The position numbers and the translations under genes are program-made. The notes under the pieces were generated by a model that was not told the DNA's origin, did no database searches, and saw only the letters and a list, made by a program, of their open reading frames with translations. A stretch of 64,000 bases of DNA from Liolophura sinensis (lineage: Eukaryota > Mollusca > Polyplacophora > Chitonida > Chitonidae): NCBI RefSeq assembly GCF_032854445.1, contig NC_088307.1, forward strand, positions 17,310,017-17,374,016. The letters are read 5' to 3'. Of this stretch, positions 11,161 through 22,572 are shown piece after piece (the first letter of the stretch is position 1; each line of letters begins with the position of its first letter).

Positions 11161-14100
11161 CACCATACCGGTCACAGAATACTGGCACCAGATATGACAG
11201 CCATATTACTCACAGTATACTGGGACCAGATATGACAGTCATACCAGTCGCGGTACACGGACAAAAGATATGATAGCCATACCATTCACAATATACTGGC
11301 ACCAGATATGACAGATAACAGTCACAAAGTATACTAGGACCAGATATGACAGCCATACCAGTCAAAGAATACTGGCACCAGATATGACAGCCATACCGGT
11401 CACAGTATTCTGGCACCAGATATGACAGCCATACGAGTCACAGTATTCTGGCACCAGATATGATAGCCATACCAGTCACAGCATACTGGCCCCAAATATG
11501 ACAAATAAGAGTCACAAAGTATACTAGGACCAGATATGACAGCCATACTAGTCACAGTACAATGGCACAAGATATGACAGCCATAACAGTCACAAAATAT
11601 ACTGGCACCAGATATGACAGCCATACTAGTCACAGTATTCTGGCACCATACATGACAGCCATACCAGTCACAGCATACTGGCTCCTAATATGACAGCCAT
11701 ACAATTCACAGTATACTGGCACCAGATATGACAGCAATACCAGTTACAGTATACTGGGACCAGATATAACAGCCATACCAGTCACAGTATGCTGGTTCCA
11801 GATATGACAGATAACAGTCACAGTATATTGGCACCAGATATGACAGCCATGCCAGTCACAGTATACTGGCACCAGTTATGACACCCATACTAGTCACAGA
11901 ATACTGGCTCCTGATATGACAGCCATACAAGTCAGAGGATATTGGCACCAGATATGACAGCCATACCAGTTACAGTATACTGGCGCCAGATATGACAGCT
12001 ATACCAGTCAAAGCATACTGGCTCCTAATATGACAGCCATACAAGTCACAGTATATTGGCACAAGATATGACAGCATTACCAGTTACAGTATACTGGCAC
12101 CAGATATGACAGCCATACCATTTACAGTATAGTGGCAGCAGATATGACAGCCATACCAGTCACAGCATACTGGTTCAAGATATGAGAGATAACAGTCAAA
12201 AAGTATACTAGGACCAGATATGACAGCCATACTAGTCACAGTACAAAGGCACAAGATATGACACCCATAGCAGTCACAAAATATACTGGCACCAGATATG
12301 ACAGCCATACCAGTCACAGCAGACTGGCTTCTGAAATGGCAGCCATACAAGTCACAGTATACTGGCACCAGATATGACAGCATTACCAGTTACAGTATAC
12401 TGGCACCAGATACAACAGCCACAGTATACTGTCGCCAGATATGACAGCCATACCAGTCACAGCAGACTGGCTTCTGAAATGACAGCCATACAAGTCACAG
12501 TATACTGGCACCAGATATGACAGCATTACCAGTTACAGTATACTGGCACCAGATACAACAGCCACAGTATACTGGCACCAGATATAACAGCCATACCAGT
12601 CACAGTATACTGGCTCCTGATATGACAGCCATACCAGTCACAGTAAACTGGGACTAGATATAACAGATATAACAGTCACAAAGTATATTGGCACCAGATA
12701 TGACAGCCATGCCAGTCACAATATACTGGCACCAGATATAACAGATAACGGTCACAAAGTATACTAGGACCAGATAAGACCGCCATACCAATCACAGTAC
12801 ACTGGCACCAGATATGACAGCCATACCAGTCATAGTATTCTGGCATCCAATATGACAGACATACCAGTCCCATCATACTGGCTCCAGATATGACAGATAA
12901 CAGTCACAAAGTATATTAGGGCCAGATATGACGGCGATGTCAGTTACAATACAATGGCACAAGATATGACAACATAACAGTCACAAAATATACAGGCACC
13001 AGATATGACAGCCATACCAGTCACAGTATTCTGGCACCAGATATGACGGCCATACAAGTCAAAGCATACTGGCTGCAGATATAACAGCCATACCAGCTAC
13101 AGTATACTGGCACCAGATTTGAGAGTCATACCAGTCAAAGTATACTGGCAACAGATATGACCGCCATACCAGTCACAATATACTGGCACCAGATATGACA
13201 GATAACAGTCACAAAGTATACTAGGACCAGATATGACAACCATACCAGTCACAGTATACGGGCACCAGATATGACAGCCATACCCGTCACAGCATACTGG
13301 CGCCAGATATGACAGCCATACCATTCACAGTATAATGTCACCAGATATGATAGCCACACCATTCACAGTATACTGTCACTAGATATGACAGCCATACCCG
13401 TCACAGTATAATGTCACCAGATATGATAGCCACACCATTCACAGTATACTGTCACTAGATATGACAGCCATACCAGTCACAGTATTCTTGCACCAGATAT
13501 GACAGCCATACCAGTCACAGTGTTCTGGCACCGGATTTGACAGCCATACTAGTCACAGCATACTGGCTCCAGATATGACAGATGACAGTCACAAAAGATA
13601 CTAGGACCAGATATGACAGCCATACCAGTCACAGTACAATGGCTTCAGATATGACAGCCATAACAGTCACAAAATATACTGGCACAAGATATGACAGCCA
13701 TATCAGTCACAGTATACTGGAACCAGATATGACAGCCATACAAGTCACAGCATACTGGCTCCTGATATGACAGCCATACTAGTCACAGTATACTGGCACC
13801 AGATATGACAGCGATATCAGTTAGAAAATATATTGGCACCAGATGTGACAGCCATACCATTCACAGTATACTGGCACCAGACATGACAGCTATACCAATT
13901 GCAATATACCAGCACTAAATATGACAGATAACAGCCACAAAGTATACTATGACCAGATATTACAGCCATACCAGTCACATTATACTGGCACCAGATATGA
14001 CAGCCATACGAGTCACAAAGAATATTGACACCAGATATGACAGCCATACCAGTCAAAGTATTCTGGCACCAGATATGATAGCCATACCAGTCACAGTATA

Positions 14101-14430
14101 CTGGGTCTAGAAATGACAGCGATACCACTAACAGCATACTGGCACCAGATATGACAGCCATACCAGTCACAGTATAGTGGCACCAGATATGATAGCTATA
14201 CCAGTCACAGTATATTGGGTCTAGAAATGACAGCGATACCAGTTAGAAAGTATATTGGCACCAGATATGACAGCCATACTAGTCACAGTATACTGGCATC
14301 AGATATGACAGCAATGCCAGTCACAAAGTATACTTGCACCAAATATGACAGCCATGCCAGTCACAGCATACTGGCACCAGATATGACAGCGATAACCGTC
14401 TCAGTATACTGGCACTATAAAAGTCACAGG
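11161..14430 (+). repeat. 38-bp minisatellite, copy 2, expanded block
   Basis: About 3.3 kb, or roughly 85 units. The unit contains CCAGTCACAGTATACTGG and CACCAGATATGACAGCCAT. Higher-order duplications of two or more units occur, for example at 12430-12560 and 13330-13460. It is noncoding and not a CRISPR array, because units abut without unique spacers. Confidence 0.9.
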
Positions 14431-15291
14431 ATACAGACATCGTATCTGACACCCATGTAAGTCACAGTATTCTAACAACTAGTATACTAATAATCACACC
14501 TGAGACACTTGTGACAGGATGCTGACAGCAGAATGACATGTGGCCCGTTTCACAAAGCGATTTGGGGTTTTAGCCTAAAACCGTAACCCAATTTAAACTT
14601 TTCAGTATATGCATTATAAGTACAAAATTCTGACCGGTAAATCTGTGCTTCAGTAGAAGGATCCCAGGCATGCAGGGTCAAATATTTTTTTGTAAAGAAG
14701 ATTTCCGGGAGGAAAGCGGTGTGCCTGAAGGAAACCGATGATCCCTGAGTAAACCCGGTGTGCCCGGAGGAAACCAATGACCTTCGCTAGATGTTAACAT
14801 AAATAACTAAAGCCAAAGCCGTAAGAAAGTATACATTTTTTAAGTGCTTTGGGAATTGATCTTGGGATTATTGACCCGGAAATTCCATGAAATTCCATCT
14901 GGTATACCAGTGTCTGTTTTGATGATTAGATTGTTATTTGGGCTTAGCAGGCATATAAGTATCCCATGATGGCCATATATTTCTGTATGCATAGTACGTA
15001 TACATGTTCGTATGACGGGTACATTCAAACTTAATACATGCATTTAATCTTTATAACTCTTTTATCTTTTGGGTATGCTATAGGCATTTTTTAAAAAAAT
15101 ACAAAGTTAGATGTAAACTAGGACCAGTCATTTTCTGCAAGGTCAAGCATTAAATTCCACAGCTACTTTCAACAGGTAAGTTATCTTGTATGCAGATTAG
15201 TATGCTTGCGTAACATTTTAATACGTTCACATATTTTCATCATTTGTCGAGAAAATTATCTCATCAGGTGTTAACGTTTCAAAACGTCACG
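14431..15291. other. Noncoding spacer after the array (copy 2)
   Basis: Homologous to 3706-4902, but missing about 350 bp that copy 1 has at 4075-4425. No gene seen. Confidence 0.5.
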
Positions 15292-15815
15292 ACCGCACAT
15301 GCGAAGGTTTACAAGCAACCCGCGAATGGTTGTGAGTTTCTCCGGGCTCTACTGGGTTTCCTCCAATGGCAGAGCCATTTTTGAAACCCGAATGGAGTAA
15401 TAACTAAGACATTAACATTGGTACACATGTGAGGACTAGGCCATGTACTGACCTATGGAAGCCGCATCCTCGAACGTTCTAATACAGGGCGAGACAGCCA
15501 GGTAGTGAAGCGAGGTAACGAAGTATCGAGGTACCGATGCGAGGCAGCGAGGTAGCGATGCGAGGTAACGAAGTATCGAGGTAGTGATGCGAGGTAGCGG
15601 TGCGAAACAGGTAGGTAGCGAGAGGCCCTTTATCGGCTTCCATACTGGTCGGCCCGCTGTCAGGATAATGTCACTAGGTGGGACGTTGTGTCTGGTGTTT
15701 TTGGCGTCCGGCGTTCCAGGGATGCGGTGCTATAAATTTATCGACACTGGGCTCAGTCAGTTAAAAGGAGACAACATCGTGATACAAGCTACGTTAAACT
15801 CCCATCAAACAAAGA
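15292..15815 (+). mobile_element. SINE A / SINE C fragments joined at a deletion
   Basis: The family A core (15292-15366) runs straight into the family C head at TGGCAGAGCCATTTTT. Copy 1 still holds about 400 bp between the two elements. The family C 3' part ends near AAACTCCCATCAAAC. Confidence 0.55.
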
Positions 15816-17270
15816 CGATAATCAATTCCGGAGGGACAGGGATTTGAAGATTCCCCCGCTGTCTTATCGTGGGGTCATTGTGACAATAAGCAATCTAGTA
15901 CTCACGTGTGCTTGTTTGTGCACTATAAAACGTTCGCAGATGTCTTCCACCAATATCATCTGCATATCTGTACAGAATACGTGGAACAGTACGTCAGTAA
16001 CTTGCCAAAGGTTGGTGCTTAACCAAGAACATTTTGGCTTCCCCCCAGCCATAAAACTGATTGCCATCGAACAATCGAAACATTCTTGAGTATGGCAAAC
16101 AACAACCAAAACATTTAAGCAGAATAAATAGATTTTATGTGACTAAAATAAACAAGTGTGTACAAGCTATTCCAGATCTGAAAATTAATAATGTATTGTT
16201 GTGGCGCATATTATTCTACTGAGGGCACCAACCATCCAAACCACACCATACGTCCATACAGTGACGTGGTTACAATGGATACGAACCCTTACAGAACAAA
16301 AATTCCTCACAAATTCTCTATGACCTGAAATGACACATTTATAGCTTCGTGTAACTCCGTTTAGTTTCCATGAGCGCATGCGTGCGTGTTGGCCGGGTGA
16401 TGTGCACCGTTCACGTGATAATGTTCGTATTTTTTGAAGATCTGAAATAAAAATACCAATGGAAAATTTAAAACATAGCTGTGAAAACGATCTTGGTGGT
16501 ATTCCTATGGGAATACTGGACATGTATCTACACGAGTATCGGACATATCTATACATGAATATAAAACGTATCTGCATAACTTATAATGCATATTTGGATA
16601 TGTTGCAAGAGTATTTTTAATACTGTAGCATTTGTATTTTGCACAATCAGCAATGTTGTTTTTTCCTTTTTTGTGTGTTAATTCTGTCGTATCCAAATTG
16701 TTAAATTATATTTATTTAGGTAAAGGACTAGTAAGTTGTGAGAAATTGTTTCCAATTCCATTGATTAGAATACAATAAAATACGTTCATTTCAATTCACA
16801 TTGTTATGCTGAACGACACTGAATAGCATGTACATGTGAAGCAGTATCAGGCATTGCCTTCATTGGCCTCAAGTACTACTGATTCATTGGTCGTTTATCA
16901 GGAGGTAAAAAGGAAAGCATTCCTTGATTACGCCTTTCCCACATGAGGGCTATGACACCACAAGTCTACCAGTACAAAACTTCCCCGCAATTATGAACGC
17001 TTAAATTCAAGCCTATTTCCAGCTATACTTGAAGTCGACATATATAGCCTTTTCCAATGATTAAAGAATATGTAAAACGAAATCAACGGCGATCAATATA
17101 GGGATATAATATTTCGCAAATCACCACAAGTCGACTGCTACAAAACAAATATAATATATAGGAATGACAGGTATATGACTGGTACATTCTTTTCTTCGGA
17201 AGTATATGCTATACTACATGCAGCCCGCATTTTAAACTGTACATTTCACTTAAGATTAAAGAATAATCAC
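15816..17270. other. Spacer between the A cluster and the minus-strand gene
   Basis: To 16855 it is the duplicated tail. Beyond that it is AT-rich unique sequence where the last exon of the minus-strand gene would be expected. I searched it on the minus strand for a His-rich tail exon and found none. Confidence 0.45.
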
Positions 17271-20200
17271 CTTTTCCCAGAAAGTTACAAACTCGACTTG
17301 TCCCACTTGAAAGTTTCTAGAAGATAGAAACATAAAATTGACAAGATGCTGGACTAGAGGAGAAACTGGCCATTCCAATCCGGTGGGGCACCATAGTGTA
17401 TAAAACGAGCCTACAGAAAATAAAATCTTTTTTAAGAAAAACTTTCTTGAGGCAGTAATGGTTACTTAAAGAAAACCCCTGTTGAAGTTGATCTTAAAAA
17501 TCAACACGTGGAAAGTTGTATACTGATTTTTTTAATTACCGTCTAAATCCATTTTCCCCATAGAATGACCGGATGTCATGATCATCCAAGAGGTCATCTC
17601 CATTTGAATTCTGTATTCATCATACAACGCATGCGCAAAGTCTCCTAATCCCGGATGTAGGTCACGCTGGAAGCAGGCATATTCTGTCCGTGAAATTTTG
17701 CTGTCTCCTTAAAAATATAAATTTCATGACAGGCTTTTGCAAGGATGAGCTAATTATACAGAACCTTCTTTGACAAAACTCAAAATCCAATTGAGGTAAA
17801 AGATTAAGATACAGGGGGACTACGAAATCATTTGAAATGAAACAGCAGTCGGTAATTTGGAACCATGCTGTGTAGCATTTCTACATTTGCCATGACGATT
17901 TGCAGGGAAATTTGTTTCATATATTAGCAAAAACATTAATTAACAACTAACACATTTTATATACAACTCTTGCCAACCGGTTTGAGGTTGTTTACTTAAT
18001 AGGACGAAAACACAGTATTTCGATGAATTCCAGACCATTCAATCTATTCCATTTAACACCAGTGCATTTTATTTTAGCTAATTATACATAAGGCATGGGG
18101 CAACAGAGTATGTATGTTGCTACATTTAAGCATTTTCGTGAACAGTAAGTATATAACCCTAACTGAGGCAAACTGGCAGGAGGCCGTATTTCATAGTTAC
18201 ATGTGGCCATTCGGCCATGGTGTCTCAACAGCCCTACATGGACACAGACCCCCATTACAACTTGCGTTTTTCAGTAGGGACGATTGTAGTTCTGTGTATT
18301 TTAGGGTGTAAAGTCTTTTTTTGCTGCCAGCCTGCCGTTTTTGGTGTACAAGTGCATGCTTGGTATCAAAATGATGGAAATTGTCTAAGCTTTGGGCAGG
18401 TATGAGTTTTAATGGTGAAAGTTTGAAATTCTGGGCGAGAGGACACAAGGAGACAGGTGGTGATGAGGCTGCGAGTGACGTCCCCTTGGCGTTGCTAGGC
18501 ACCCCTCCCAGGCTGCCGGCATGTAAAGGTCCAGATTTTGACGGTCAACCTATGTCAAGATTTTTACAGCTTCTTTCTCTCAGGCTGGGCCAGGTATGCA
18601 CCAAAGCTTATTGGCCTCGGAATGTTTGGGAGTGAGCTACAGCGCTAAACGTTAACATTGTCGCTTATGGAAAACTAATGGGGGCCTGTGGCCTGATCTG
18701 TCCACTTGTGCCAAAACATGTAATATGTCACTGTGTGCTCAGATTTGGCAGCAGCCTGATAATATTTGGTGGGTACATCTGCGATGTGGTTTGCATTGAC
18801 ATGGAACTTGATTGAGCAGTTTTAAAGCTTTTTAATTCTATATTTTCCCCACATATCCATTTTGTCTAAAAATCGGCTAAAACGCTCTGTGGTCAAGGGT
18901 AGTACAGGAGTATAAACAGACTGGAACAAACACAGACAATGTTTCATTGTTCCTGGTTTTTAAAATGTCTCTTTTGGGGCTGACATTTGATAAATAATGC
19001 AAAATTTGAGTGCTGCGAGTGAAATTGGAGTATGTGGCTGATAGATAGGGTGGTGTGATTAAGGATGGTCAATAAGGCCTTGCATCACATATAAGGGCCC
19101 AGCCTCACACAGGTGGATAAAAACACATCAGCAGATTAATTTACTTGGCTAGAGTAGTAGAGAGGGCCAGTGTGCATTTAATTTACAAACCAAGTCAGGT
19201 TCCTCCCATGTGTGCCACCACACACTAGGTAAATGTGCTTCAAATCATCCTGCAGGTCACAAAACATTAAAAATAGGCATCTCTGCTGGAACACTGTCTG
19301 CTGTTTTGGGCATAGACTTGAAGTGGACAAGGTAAATTTTCCTCTTTAAACTTAAAAATAAACCACTGTAGGCATGTAGTTTTCATTGCATGTGTCATTC
19401 CTCTGACAAGTTACATGTGCACTCACACAGTATGTGTGGCGTTGGAACAAAAATGATCAATTTCAAGTTTCTAGCATACATGTGAGTGTGATCTGTTGGA
19501 ATATTGTCCTTGTGAAAATGAGTCTCTGCCCCACCAGGTGTCTTTTTTCCACCAGAACATAGTACGCTGTTCCTGCGACATCTCAAGGAGTTTTTGTTTT
19601 AGTATGTGGTCCAGTGTGGCATCCACCTCCCTGGGCAACTGGGATTTTTTTTATGTTTCCAATGTCCTCACACACAAGTTAGAAATTAGACAGCTACATA
19701 TGTCTTTCACATCCTAGTTTAATACCTATTGAGCTTTTGTCTTGGTTTCCCTCTTTAGATCTTGTCTCCCAAACATGGCGTCAGTGAACTTTGCCTGGTT
19801 TATGCATATATTGAACTGGGATCTACCTAGGTGAGTGGGGTCTGCTAGCCGTTCAGCTTCCTCAAAGGCCTGACCATTCGGATGCAGTCTTCCACTCCCT
19901 TGGCCGACCTAGAATCCCCGTCATTGGTCCGGTACTACACCATGACACATACCCCTCCGGCCCCCCCCACCCCCCCCAACCGGGGAAACGTCACAGGTTT
20001 CTCATATATGTACGGACAGTTTGAATGTCCATTCCTCATGCCCACCCAGCAACACCCAGTGTGGAACCTGATTACGGATGTAATTTCTCACTGATTATTT
20101 GAGGATTTCTGTGTTGTTACAGGTTAAAAAGTATAGCTTTTCCCCTCTTCTTGGGTCCCTTCAACATGTCTTGGGAGGGTTGCCTTGCTGACTGTCTGAA

Positions 20201-21883
20201 TGACCAATGTGCATGTACTGTGTGGCTTTATTTTTGTAAGTGGCAAATTCATATTTCTCCCCTCTACTTATCTCTTGTAGATGCCAGTGTCACACTTTGG
20301 TGTTTGTTATGTGGAAAGTACTAATTTAGTCTGAGGCAACAACACAGGTGGTGGGATTCTTTTGCACTGTGAGTTGAGGTAAGCCAGCCAACCAATGGCA
20401 GCCATGGGGGAGACGGGAAAGGGGGGTAGTGTGTGTGTTGGGGGGGGGGGAGTGGTGATCTTTTAAAGGGTTTTATCATGTGAATCACTATGTAAAAGGG
20501 ATACTAGTCTTTTCTTTAGCCCTATCCATGGAAACTCTGCCTATGAGCATTTCTATATCAATTTGGATGCATATGTTTACTTTGATGGTGATCAAAATGT
20601 ACTTTTCTGGAATTTTGAAACTGCGCTTTGCTACCCACCTGTATCACTTTAAGTCAAATTTTGCACAAAGTTGCTAAAAGGTATGTCCTATATTTTGTAA
20701 GTGAATTGTCAGATAAATTACCTGTCTTTTGATATATATTTTGACACTTTTGGCTTTTAAGTATTTTCTTAACACTGCTGTAAACAAGAAAATCTACTTG
20801 AAAATCCATAATTTTGTAAATGTTTGTCAATGGAAAATGTAAAATACTTTGTCATTGGAATTTTTTCATTTTTCTTGCAGATATACATACCAGCTTTCCA
20901 AAACATTTGACCTGGTTAAGATATTTTGAAGGGTATGTGCACTACAGAGCTTTGAACTTGGTGCTTGAGGACGGACAAACAGACACATTTCCAAGATAGG
21001 GGTACCCCAAGTTAAATTCTGAAAAGTTTTTGCATGTATCAAGCTGTAACTTTATGTGTGAGGTTTAGAGGTAGTAAGCATTATGTGGTGCAAAAATGAT
21101 TGATTTTAAAAAAAGTTGGCTGGTGTGATAGGACACAGACCCCCATTACAACTTGCGTTTTTCAGTAGGGACGATTGTAGTTCTGTGTATTTTAGGGTGT
21201 AAAGTCTTTTTTTGCTGCCAGGCTGCCGTTTTTGGTGTACAAGTGCATGCTTGGTATCAAAATGATGGAAATTGTCTAAGCTTTGGGCAGGTATGAGTTT
21301 TAATGGTGAAAGTTTGAAATTCTGGGCGAGAGGACACAAGGAGACAGGTGGTGATGAGGCTGCGAGTGACGTCCCCTTGGCGTTGCTAGGCACCCCTCCC
21401 AGCTGCCGGCATGTAAAGGTCCAGATTTTGACGGTCAACCTATGTCAAGATTTTTACAGCTTCTTTCTCTCAGGCTGGGCCAGGTATGCACCAAAGCTTA
21501 TTGGCCTCGGAATGTTTGGGAGTGAGCTACAGCGCTAAACGTTAACATTGTCGCTTATGGAAAACTAATGGGGGTCTGTGGCCACATGATTTCTCCTAGA
21601 GTTTTTCCACCTCCTTTTCAGGAGAGCTAGATGTTTCAAACCTGATCATTTCCACACAGTATCAATAGGACAAGTAACTCTGTCCGGTCCTCCTGTCCTG
21701 TCTGCTTGTGGTTTTTGAAAATGTCCAACATCATTAAAGTCACTTAAACAAGTTCGCTTACCATTGGCATCATAGCGCCTAAAGGCAGCCACAGATTCTG
21801 CGATGGACAACTGTCCATCGTGGTCCCCGTCCTCTGCCACAAACATCTTTGTGGCGTACTCGTCGTAGGGTTTAAAGTTAAAA
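17271..21883 (-). CDS. Minus-strand gene, module 3 (damaged)
   Basis: The loop-1 exon 21762-21883 (122 nt) is intact, with DGDHDGQLSIAE and an open loop 2 (DANGDSKISRTE across the intron). The second exon, 17540-17707, is 168 nt instead of 165. After DEY the frame is off by two extra bases, then restored by one extra base near its end, so about 18 codons are scrambled. The other frame there reads NSNGDDLLDDHD, a recognisable loop 3. The loop-4 exon 17271-17316 is 46 nt instead of 47 but still shows VGQVEFVTFWEK. No linker or tail exon was found below 17271. Likely a decayed 3' end, though sequencing errors are possible. Confidence 0.6.
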
Positions 21884-22476
21884 CTGGAAATACAAACAGT
21901 AAGTATTGTCCTAATTTATCAGAATTAAATTTAAAGCTTGTAACATAAACGTCATTCGCGTGTTCCATTGTGAGGATTAGCTATAACTGGAAAACACAAA
22001 CGTTATTCGTGTCCTAATTTTTAAGGATTAAAGGTAAAACAGGAATAAAAACGTTATTGGTGTACTAGTGCATACCAGTTAAAGTTAAACTGGAAATATA
22101 TACATTACTAGTCTTTTGTTTATATGGAATAAGTATAAAACTGAAAACAGAAACGTTACTGGTGTACTTATTTAATATGCGGATTAAAGTGAAAAATGGA
22201 AATATAAACATTATGGCCCGCATACATCAACACAGATTAAGTTTTGGTTTAAGTCGGGATATACTAAACTTTACCTAAGCTGCGATTAGAATAATCTTAA
22301 TCTTATCTGCACTACCCGTTTTAAGTTCGAGTTAACTAATCTTGAGATTATCTCTTTAACTCAACCCGAACAGCAATCAGATGATTCCTTTGCTGACTCA
22401 TGTCTTTGGTATTTAACTTTGCCGTATATGTGATATGTGACAGCGATGTGAAAAATTTGCTGTATCATACCACACG

Positions 22477-22572
<96 letters not shown>

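Larger units (their letters stand above)
9170..16855 (+). repeat. Tandem segmental duplication, copy 2 (A2 3' half and flank)
   Basis: This is the partner of 1-6640 in the same orientation. It is longer because the minisatellite after the internal nonrepetitive block has grown to about 3.3 kb. Homology fades near 16855, where sequence belonging to the minus-strand gene begins. Confidence 0.85.
18142..21610 (+). mobile_element. MITE copy split by a 3.3-kb insertion
   Basis: The left part (18142-18239) matches the MITE at 46046 (AACAGTAAGT, then ACTGAGGCAAACTGGCAGG and a GTGGCCATTC core). The right part resumes at 21584 with ACATGATTTCTCC. The larger element therefore landed inside an older MITE. 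Confidence 0.55.

Noticed and set aside
17100-17150. Possible terminal exon of the minus-strand gene after TTGTTTTGTAG
   Set aside because: It would encode 14 unrelated residues with no His-rich tail; the acceptor alone is too little evidence.
18197-18502. Minus-strand open frame duplicated at 21106-21438
   Set aside because: It is the same frame in the two direct repeats of the 3.3-kb element; there is no known domain, and it is shared only because the repeats are near-identical.
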